Shown here: positions 1 to 5,680 of the stretch, piece after piece
How the letters are laid out: each line of letters opens with the position of its first letter
Position numbering within the stretch: the stretch's first letter is position 1
Source: Tidjanibacter sp.
GTDB taxonomy: Bacteria > Bacteroidota > Bacteroidia > Bacteroidales > Rikenellaceae
Direction of reading: 5' to 3'
NCBI GenBank assembly: GCA_017547065.1
Contig: JAFYRC010000152.1
Coordinates: 1-7,271 of the forward strand
DNA: 7,271 nucleotides
Notes under the pieces: model-generated
The model's input: only the letters and a program-made list of their open reading frames with translations
What the model was told of the DNA's origin: nothing
Databases searched by the model: none
Made by a program: the position numbers and the translations under genes

Positions 1-2
1 CA

Positions 3-34
3 ACACGAGATGTCCGTTGGGGGACATCTCGTGT
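3..34 (-). terminator. Perfect 13-bp hairpin downstream of uxuB, possible terminator
   Basis: Positions 3-15 and 22-34 are exact reverse complements (13 bp, no mismatch) around a 6-nt loop at 16-21. The hairpin begins 27 bp past the uxuB stop codon in the direction of uxuA-uxuB transcription, which is where an intrinsic terminator would sit. The U-tract needed to confirm this would lie beyond the window edge; only two bases of it (reading TG) are visible. On the plus strand the hairpin is followed by a mixed sequence with no T-run, so it is not a good terminator in that direction. It could instead be a dispersed palindromic repeat or a protein-binding site. Confidence 0.5.
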
Positions 35-61
35 ACGAAATTAACAGTTTTCAACACTTGG

Positions 62-877
62 TTATACACCGCTGAAACAGTTGAAGCCGCCGTCGATGGG
101 CAGCACGGTACCGGTGATGAAGCTTGCTGCATCCGAGCAGAGGAACTGAACAGCGCCGTTGAGCTCGTTGATATCGCCAAAGCGTTTCATAGGGGTCTTG
201 GCGAGTACTTTCTGGCTACGCTCGGTGAGCGAGCCGTCGGGGTTGATGAGCAGTGCGCGGTTCTGGTCGCCAATGAAGAAGCCGGGAGCGATTGCATTTA
301 CCCTCACGCCGTCGCCAAACTTCATTGCCATCTCCATTGCCATCCACTGGGTGAAGCAAACGATACCGGTTTTAGCTACCGAGTAGCCAAACTGACGAGT
401 GATTGCCTGGTAGGAGGCCATCGATGCGATGTTCACGATCGAGCCCTTACCCTTCTCGGCCATGATCTTACCGATGGTCAACGAGGGGTATACCGAGCCG
501 TTGAGGTTGAGAGCGCACACCTTCTCGTAATCGGGAATGCTCATCTCGAAAATGCTGCTGTCGTCGGCGATGCTGGCGCCAGCCATATTGCCACCTGCAA
601 CGTTGATGAGGATGTCTACGGTGCCCATCTTCTCCACAATCTGGTCGGCAATCTTTTTGAGGCCCTCAACGTCGAGTACGTTGGCCACGAAGCCCATAGC
701 CTCACCGCCCAATGCGCGCAACTCCTCTACGCGAGCGTCGAGCTGCTCCTGACGGATGTCGAGGATGACAACTTTGGCACCCTGCTGGATAAAACTTTTT
801 GCAATGCTGCCACCCAGAACACCACCTGCTCCGGTAATTACGGCAACTTTTCCTTCAATGCTAAATTGTTCGTTCAT
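62..877 (-). CDS. uxuB: SDR-family D-mannonate oxidoreductase (fructuronate reductase)
   Basis: The 271-residue product is a classical short-chain dehydrogenase/reductase. Visible motifs are the nucleotide-binding TGAGGVLG (15-22), Asp40 at the end of the second beta strand (favours NAD(H) over NADP(H)), NVAGG (92-96), Asn124, Ser152 or Ser155, and the catalytic YSVAK with Tyr165 and Lys169; PIDGGF lies near the C-terminus. Placement directly after uxuA supports the D-fructuronate/D-mannonate interconversion of hexuronate catabolism in the cytoplasm; an SDR protein fills this role in Bacillus and Bacteroidetes instead of the longer E. coli-type UxuB. The ATG at 877 is chosen because it starts the usual SDR N-terminus. 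An in-frame GTG at 928 overlaps the uxuA stop by one base but would add 17 residues unlike the family. Only a weak AGGA sits upstream. KduD-like 2-keto-3-deoxygluconate 5-dehydrogenase is the main alternative. Confidence 0.85.
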   Translation of the reverse strand: MNEQFSIEGKVAVITGAGGVLGGSIAKSFIQQGAKVVILDIRQEQLDARVEELRALGGEAMGFVANVLDVEGLKKIADQIVEKMGTVDILINVAGGNMAGASIADDSSIFEMSIPDYEKVCALNLNGSVYPSLTIGKIMAEKGKGSIVNIASMASYQAITRQFGYSVAKTGIVCFTQWMAMEMAMKFGDGVRVNAIAPGFFIGDQNRALLINPDGSLTERSQKVLAKTPMKRFGDINELNGAVQFLCSDAASFITGTVLPIDGGFNCFSGV

Positions 878-927
878 AGTCCTATTAATATATATATGTG
901 TTACTTGTTCAACTTTTGAGAGAACCA

Positions 928-2136
928 CTACAACTTATCGTAGTATTTCTCAATGGTGGCAATCACGCCCGACATCTCTGCCAATGCCTTTGCCCTACCG
1001 AGCAACGAGTAGCCGGGGTTGTAGCCCTCTTTGCCGTCGTCGGAGAGCATCAGCGGGCCGTGGTCTACACGCATGGGGAGCTGCCAGTCGACCATGCCTG
1101 CCTCCCTGCGCCTCTGCTCCTCGCGGAGGAATACGCGAGTTGTTTCAATAAGGTTGGCCCTACCTGCGAGGTGGCTTGCCTCAATGAAGTTGCCGCCTTC
1201 GAGGGTGTCGGTACTGCGGAGGTGTACAAAATGGGTGCGGGGTGCAAACTCCTCGGCCAGAGCAACCACGTCGTTGTGTGCGCCCGAGCTGAGCGAACCG
1301 GCGCAGAAGGTGAAACCATTGGAGTGGGTGGGAACTGCGTCGAGGAACCACTTGATGTCCTCCCTGCAAGTTACGATGCGGGGCAGACCGAGCACCTGGC
1401 ATGGAGGGTCGTCGGGGTGAACGCAGAGGTTCACGCCATACTCTTCTGCCACGGGAGTTACCTGCTCTAAGAAGTATTTCATATTCTCGCGCAAATCATC
1501 GCGGGTAATGCCGTCGTACTGAGCCAAGAGGTTGCGGAAGATACCTACGGGGTCGAACTCGTCGCCACGGATGTTGCCATTCACAAAACCTTGGGTTTTG
1601 ATGATGATGGTGTAGACGAGCTGATCCTTTTCGGCCTGAGTCATGGTCTTGTCCATCTCGGCCACTTTGCGGAGCTCCTCCTCGGTGTAGTCGGCCTCGG
1701 CGCCCTTGCGAGCGAGAATTTTCAGGTCGAAGTAGGCGAAGCGCATCTTGTCGAAGTAGAGCGTCTTGGTGCCGTCGGGATTGGTGTGTTCGAGGTCGGT
1801 ACGGATCCAGTCGATCACGGGCATAAAGTTGTAGCACACGGTGCGTACGCCGGCCTCGCCAAGGTTGCGCAACGAGGTGCGATAGTTGGCCAAGAGCCGC
1901 TCTCTCTCGGGACCGCCATATTTGATGGCCTCACACACGGGAAGGCTCTCAACTACCGACCAACGCAGGCCGTGATTTTCGATGTTTGCCTTGTAGGCGG
2001 CAATGGCTTCGGGGGTCCACACCTCGCCATTGGGAACACTGTGAAGTGCCGACACGATGCCCTCCACGCCGATCTGTCGCAACATGGGCAGAGTGATGAC
2101 ATCGTTGGGGCCAAACCATCTCCAAGTTTTCTCCAT
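928..2136 (-). CDS. uxuA: Mannonate dehydratase
   Basis: The 402-residue product is a full-length UxuA-type D-mannonate dehydratase, a TIM-barrel metalloenzyme that converts D-mannonate to 2-keto-3-deoxy-D-gluconate plus water in the cytoplasm. The N-terminal RWFGP (6-10) is typical. The divalent-metal ligands known from the family (His, Cys, His, Asp) are all identifiable: His240 in CVHPDDPP, Cys278 in FTFCAGS, His305 in FVHLRS and Asp358 in RVDHGP. The family-typical insertion between about residues 145 and 190 is also present. It is the first gene of the leftward unit; uxuB starts 50 bp after its stop. A -7 type promoter lies about 50 bp upstream of the ATG. There is no Shine-Dalgarno sequence, as is normal in Bacteroidetes. 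No truncation or missing residue is seen. Confidence 0.96.
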   Translation of the reverse strand: MEKTWRWFGPNDVITLPMLRQIGVEGIVSALHSVPNGEVWTPEAIAAYKANIENHGLRWSVVESLPVCEAIKYGGPERERLLANYRTSLRNLGEAGVRTVCYNFMPVIDWIRTDLEHTNPDGTKTLYFDKMRFAYFDLKILARKGAEADYTEEELRKVAEMDKTMTQAEKDQLVYTIIIKTQGFVNGNIRGDEFDPVGIFRNLLAQYDGITRDDLRENMKYFLEQVTPVAEEYGVNLCVHPDDPPCQVLGLPRIVTCREDIKWFLDAVPTHSNGFTFCAGSLSSGAHNDVVALAEEFAPRTHFVHLRSTDTLEGGNFIEASHLAGRANLIETTRVFLREEQRRREAGMVDWQLPMRVDHGPLMLSDDGKEGYNPGYSLLGRAKALAEMSGVIATIEKYYDKL

Positions 2137-2185
2137 AGTAGTACAAAAGATTGTGATTGGTTAGACAAATTTTCTACGGTTAGCA

Positions 2186-2193
2186 CAAATATA
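2186..2193 (-). promoter_or_regulatory. Bacteroidetes-type -7 box for uxuA-uxuB
   Basis: The minus strand reads TATATTTG here, an exact match to the Bacteroidetes sigma-ABfr -7 consensus TAnnTTTG. It lies 49 bp upstream of the uxuA ATG, which would give a leader of roughly 40 nt. No TTTG-like -33 element is found at the expected 19-21 bp spacing, so the promoter may depend on an activator or be weak. Confidence 0.6.
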
Positions 2194-2224
2194 TCAACAA
2201 TCTTGGTCGGGTGTGGGCCTTGGG

Positions 2225-2257
2225 TGAACTATTGAACTATATTGCGATAAGTTCGAA
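2225..2257. promoter_or_regulatory. Tandem TGAACTAT repeat plus inverted copy, candidate operator
   Basis: TGAACTAT occurs twice back to back (2225-2232 and 2233-2240). A near-inverted copy, ATAAGTTC (2247-2254), follows six bases after the second repeat, overlapping the palindrome TTCGAA (2252-2257). The cluster lies between the two divergent -7 boxes, about 33-65 bp upstream of the rightward box and 32 bp upstream of the leftward box. That is a reasonable place for a shared activator or repressor of both units. No regulator gene is present in the window, and the binding protein is unknown. Confidence 0.35.
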
Positions 2258-2289
2258 TTTCTCTTCTATTTTCTCAATGGGGTGCTCCC

Positions 2290-2297
2290 TACTTTTG
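2290..2297 (+). promoter_or_regulatory. Bacteroidetes-type -7 box for the rightward lipoprotein operon
   Basis: TACTTTTG is an exact match to TAnnTTTG and lies 39 bp upstream of the preferred ATG at 2337. Transcription would start near 2303-2305 and give a leader of about 33 nt. An upstream ATG at 2310 would then have almost no leader, which supports the start at 2337. The -33 region is poor; the nearest T-rich stretch (2269-2272) is too close. Confidence 0.6.
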
Positions 2298-2336
2298 TGG
2301 TATTGGTAAATGCTAACAGAAGTAAACCTTGTTTTT

Positions 2337-3983
2337 ATGAAAATAAAACATCTTTTTATGGCCCTGGGCCTCGTTGCAGCCACTTTTGTAACTTTTGGTT
2401 GTGAAGAAGAAGGCCCCATTGTAAACAAACATCCCCAGAAACCCGACCCCACTCCTGGTGATACCTCCGAAGGTATCTGGCCCGAGGGATCCTACTACCC
2501 CGAAGAGATCCCCACATTGGAAGAGTATGTGGGTTTGCCCACCCCGTCGGCCGAGGTGCGCTACACACCATCGAAGCTGAACAACTACTACAAACCCATT
2601 CAGGTAAAACGTACGGCCTCCAACTCAAGGCCCATATCGAGTTGGACTACCGAGAAGGCTCGTATTCTTCCCTACTTGACCGGCTTTGTGCGTAATGAGA
2701 ACATCGAAACCTACAAGAGTAAAACCAACAAATATGGTTCCTCTACCGAGTTGGCTCGTCAGGCAATCACGGGTCGTTTCTATGTTACGCAGATTGAGGA
2801 CAGGTGGTGGATTGTAGACCCCGAAGGTTATCTTCACTACGAGCGTGGTGTTGCCTCGTTTCGTCAGGGTAACTCTGCCCGCAATGCCACAGCCTTTGCA
2901 GCGCGTTTTGCGAGTACGGCCGACTGGGTTGAAACCACCCAAAGGGAACTCGCCGACATTGGCTTTCACGGTACTGGTGCTTTCTCCAGTCAAGGAGGTG
3001 GCTCGGAAACGGGTTATAAGAGTTTGCAGACCCACAACGCTACCCACCCCAATGCGCCCTTGACCATTGCTCCTTCGTTTGGCTTGATAGGTTCTTTTGT
3101 TAGTCACATCAAAGACACTACAATCAACGACGAGACACTCCGAGTGTGTGCAGTATTCCACCCCGATTGGCCCACTTATTGCGAGACATACGCAAAGGCC
3201 GACTATGGTTTTGGTCCCTATTTGAGGGATAAGAATGTGCTCGGTATCTTCTCCGACAATGAGATTAACTTCGAGTCGAGTGGTGGTACCAAATATCTCT
3301 TGCAGCGCATCTTGGCAGTGTCGGACAAGAGCCACTTTGCCTATAAGGCTGCTGTGGATTGGTGCTCGAAGAATAAAGTCTCGACCACAAGTCCCGACCA
3401 AACCGGTTGCCAGCGTTGTGCAGGCCACGTGGCCGAACTCTATTACAAGGGTGTAAAGGAGGGTCTTCAGAAGGCCGATCCCTATATGCTCTACCTTGGT
3501 TCTCGCTTGCACGGTTCGCCCAAGTATAACGACTACATTATCGCTGCGGCAGGTAAGTGGTGCGACATCATCTCGATCAACTACTACAGCCGCTGGAGCC
3601 CCGAGCTCGACAGCTATGTGTCCAAGTGGGCGACCCTTGCCAATAAGCCTTTCCTTGTAACCGAGTTCTACACCAAGGGTATGGACTATGACGAGGGTGC
3701 TGGCGGTATTACCAACACTTCGGGCGCAGGCTTCCTTGTCCCCACCCAGAGGGATAGGGCCTATGCTTACCAGCACTTCACCCTTGGTCTCTTGGAGGCA
3801 CCCAACTGCGTGGGTTGGCACTGGTTTAAGTATCAGGACGATGATGGCTCCGACAACTCAGGCAAACCCGCTAACAAGGGTATCTACGACAACTACTACA
3901 AAATCATTCCCGATATGGGCAAGTATGCCAAGGATATCAATATCCACGTCTATGACCTCATCAGGTTCTTTGACGGCAAGTAG
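2337..3983 (+). CDS. Lipoprotein glycoside hydrolase, clan GH-A, GH50-like (paralog 1)
   Basis: This 548-residue product is predicted to be a cell-envelope glycoside hydrolase. It opens with a lipoprotein signal peptide (hydrophobic residues 6-20, Cys22) followed by CEEE, an acidic stretch resembling the Bacteroidetes surface-export signal. A Pro/Thr/Asp-rich linker runs to about residue 60. The catalytic domain follows from about 100, with RWWIVDPEGYLH (156-167), GIFSDNEINF (303-312), YLGSRLHG (386-393), SINYY (413-417), FLVTEFYTKG (439-448) and GWHWFKYQD (493-501). In clan GH-A the DNE and TEF motifs carry the acid/base and nucleophile, here inferred as Glu309 and Glu443. The motif set recalls GH50 agarase-like enzymes, but the substrate is not known and the family is uncertain. 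An ATG at 2310 would add nine residues ahead of the signal peptide and is disfavoured. It leads the operon; its paralog starts 50 bp downstream. A loop with Cys343, Cys358, Cys361 and His364 is not shared with the paralog. Confidence 0.8.
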   Translation: MKIKHLFMALGLVAATFVTFGCEEEGPIVNKHPQKPDPTPGDTSEGIWPEGSYYPEEIPTLEEYVGLPTPSAEVRYTPSKLNNYYKPIQVKRTASNSRPISSWTTEKARILPYLTGFVRNENIETYKSKTNKYGSSTELARQAITGRFYVTQIEDRWWIVDPEGYLHYERGVASFRQGNSARNATAFAARFASTADWVETTQRELADIGFHGTGAFSSQGGGSETGYKSLQTHNATHPNAPLTIAPSFGLIGSFVSHIKDTTINDETLRVCAVFHPDWPTYCETYAKADYGFGPYLRDKNVLGIFSDNEINFESSGGTKYLLQRILAVSDKSHFAYKAAVDWCSKNKVSTTSPDQTGCQRCAGHVAELYYKGVKEGLQKADPYMLYLGSRLHGSPKYNDYIIAAAGKWCDIISINYYSRWSPELDSYVSKWATLANKPFLVTEFYTKGMDYDEGAGGITNTSGAGFLVPTQRDRAYAYQHFTLGLLEAPNCVGWHWFKYQDDDGSDNSGKPANKGIYDNYYKIIPDMGKYAKDINIHVYDLIRFFDGK

Positions 3984-4033
3984 TGGACTGGATTGTAATT
4001 TGCGAAAACTTAGAAACTTAAAACCAATACAAA

Positions 4034-5659
4034 ATGAAAACCTCAAAACTCTTTACGATTCTTGGCGCAGCGGCGTTGTCGCTTGCGATGGTTGCTTGCG
4101 CAGAACCCGAACCCGTGGTTAAACCCCACAAACCCACTCCGGGGGCTACTAAGCCTGATGTGGAGGATCCTCTGCTTCCGGCAGCAGGCCCCGAGGAGCC
4201 ATTCACCTTTGTTACCAATGCAACCTCCGGTACGAGTAGTTGGACCTACGGAGCCCCTCCCAAACAGTCCTACTATCGCCCCATAGAGGTGGAGATTAGT
4301 ACCACCGATAAGCCCAAGGCATCGCGTGCATGGAAGAAAATTAAAACTCGTGTGCTTGCCAACTTGGTTGGTTTTACTCCTGATGAAACCATCGAAACCT
4401 ACAAGGAGAAAACCAATAAATATGGATCTTCGCTCGAACTTCCTCGTCAGGCTGTCACCGGTCGTTTCTATGTTACAAAGGTTGGTTCTCGTTGGTGGTT
4501 GGTAGACCCCGAGGGTTATCTGCACCACCAGCGTGCCGTAACCTCCTTGCGCTATGGCTCCTCGGCTCGTAATGCTACTGCATTTCAGGGTCGCTTTGGT
4601 GGTGATGACGCTCTGTGGCTCTCAACTACCCAGAGGGAGCTTGCAAGTGTGGGTATTCACGGAACAGGCGCATTTTGTACCGACACTTATCAGAAAATTC
4701 AGACGCACAATGCCGCAAACCCCAATGCTCCTCTGATGCTCTGCCCCTCGTTTGGCTTTATTGGTGCGGCTGCGAAAGCGTTGGATAACTCAAACCTCAA
4801 TAGTGCCAATGCAAAGATTGGTGCTGTGTTGCACCCCAATTGGGAGAGCTGGGTGAAAGATTATGCCAAAACAACGCTGGCTCCCTATGTGGGTGATCCC
4901 AATGTGGTTGGTATCTTCTCCGACAACGAGATTCCTTTTGGTGGTTCGTCCAATGGCAGGGAAAACTATATCCTCTACAAACTTCTCAACCTTCCCGCAG
5001 ACCATTTCGGCCACAAAGCGGCACAAGAGTGGGTTGATAAGAACTATCCTCAGATGGCAAGCGATTACAGCAATATGTGGTGGTCGGTTAACCTCAATTT
5101 CACCCAGTTCCTTGCCGAGAAATATTACAAAGGCGTGAGCGAGGCAATCAAAGCTGCCGATCCTCAGATGCTCTATCTCGGTACACGTTTGCACGGTGAG
5201 TATAAGACCGAGCCTATTGTTACTGCAGCAGGTAAGTATTGCGATGTGGTGTCGATTAACTACTACGGCAACTGGACTCCTGAAATTCACGTGAATGGTC
5301 GCGTGTCGGAGTGGGAGAAGTGGTCAAATAAACCCTTCCTCGTAACCGAGTTCTATACCAAGGGTATCAACGACTCCGACCTTAACAACGAGAGTGGTGC
5401 AGGCTTTGCTGTTAAGAATCAGGCCGCAAGGGCCTATGCCTACCAGAACTTCACCCTTGGTCTGCTCCAAGCAACCAACTGCGTGGGCTGGCACTGGTTC
5501 AAGTATCAGGATGACGATGGCACCGATAACGATAGCAAACCCGCAAACAAGGGTCTCTACGACAACTCCTATCAGATGTATCCCTACTTGGGTCGCTACA
5601 TGAAGAACATCAATATTCACGTCTACGACCTAATTAATTTCTTCGATACTCTCGAGTAG
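4034..5659 (+). CDS. Lipoprotein glycoside hydrolase, clan GH-A, GH50-like (paralog 2)
   Basis: This 541-residue product is a tandem paralog of the preceding gene. It has a lipoprotein signal peptide (hydrophobic 6-20, Cys22), then an acidic and Pro-rich linker to about residue 60. The catalytic domain shows RWWLVDPEGYLH (153-164), GIFSDNEIPF (293-302), YLGTRLHG (381-388), SINYYGNW (407-414), FLVTEFYTKG (435-444) and GWHWFKYQD (485-493). By clan GH-A logic the acid/base is Glu299 and the nucleophile Glu439. Hand alignment gives 35 of 44 identities around the RWW motif and 42 of 56 at the C-terminus. In place of the Cys-rich loop of paralog 1 it has a Trp-rich loop around 340-360 (NMWWSVNLNF), suggesting altered substrate subsites. 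The start has an A-rich leader and no Shine-Dalgarno. The next gene begins 21 bp after the stop. The substrate is unknown; an agarase label would be over-specific. Confidence 0.8.
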   Translation: MKTSKLFTILGAAALSLAMVACAEPEPVVKPHKPTPGATKPDVEDPLLPAAGPEEPFTFVTNATSGTSSWTYGAPPKQSYYRPIEVEISTTDKPKASRAWKKIKTRVLANLVGFTPDETIETYKEKTNKYGSSLELPRQAVTGRFYVTKVGSRWWLVDPEGYLHHQRAVTSLRYGSSARNATAFQGRFGGDDALWLSTTQRELASVGIHGTGAFCTDTYQKIQTHNAANPNAPLMLCPSFGFIGAAAKALDNSNLNSANAKIGAVLHPNWESWVKDYAKTTLAPYVGDPNVVGIFSDNEIPFGGSSNGRENYILYKLLNLPADHFGHKAAQEWVDKNYPQMASDYSNMWWSVNLNFTQFLAEKYYKGVSEAIKAADPQMLYLGTRLHGEYKTEPIVTAAGKYCDVVSINYYGNWTPEIHVNGRVSEWEKWSNKPFLVTEFYTKGINDSDLNNESGAGFAVKNQAARAYAYQNFTLGLLQATNCVGWHWFKYQDDDGTDNDSKPANKGLYDNSYQMYPYLGRYMKNINIHVYDLINFFDTLE

Positions 5660-5680
5660 TTATAAATCCCCAAACAGATT

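Noticed and set aside
17..919. Open frame of about 300 codons on the plus strand opposite uxuB
   Set aside because: It is the antisense of a well-supported SDR gene, resembles no family I recognise, and reflects codon bias that leaves the opposite strand poor in stops.
878..928. GTG start at 928 giving uxuB a 17-residue extension that overlaps the uxuA stop
   Set aside because: The added residues do not fit the SDR N-terminus, and the ATG at 877 starts just before the first beta strand as expected.
2625..3821. Open frame of about 398 codons on the minus strand opposite the first hydrolase
   Set aside because: The plus-strand gene has a signal peptide, catalytic motifs and a paralog; the antisense product has no recognisable motifs.
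3984..4033. Possible internal promoter (TAATTTG) between the two hydrolases
   Set aside because: It is one base short of TAnnTTTG and has no -33 partner; the 50-bp gap is better read as an operon spacer.
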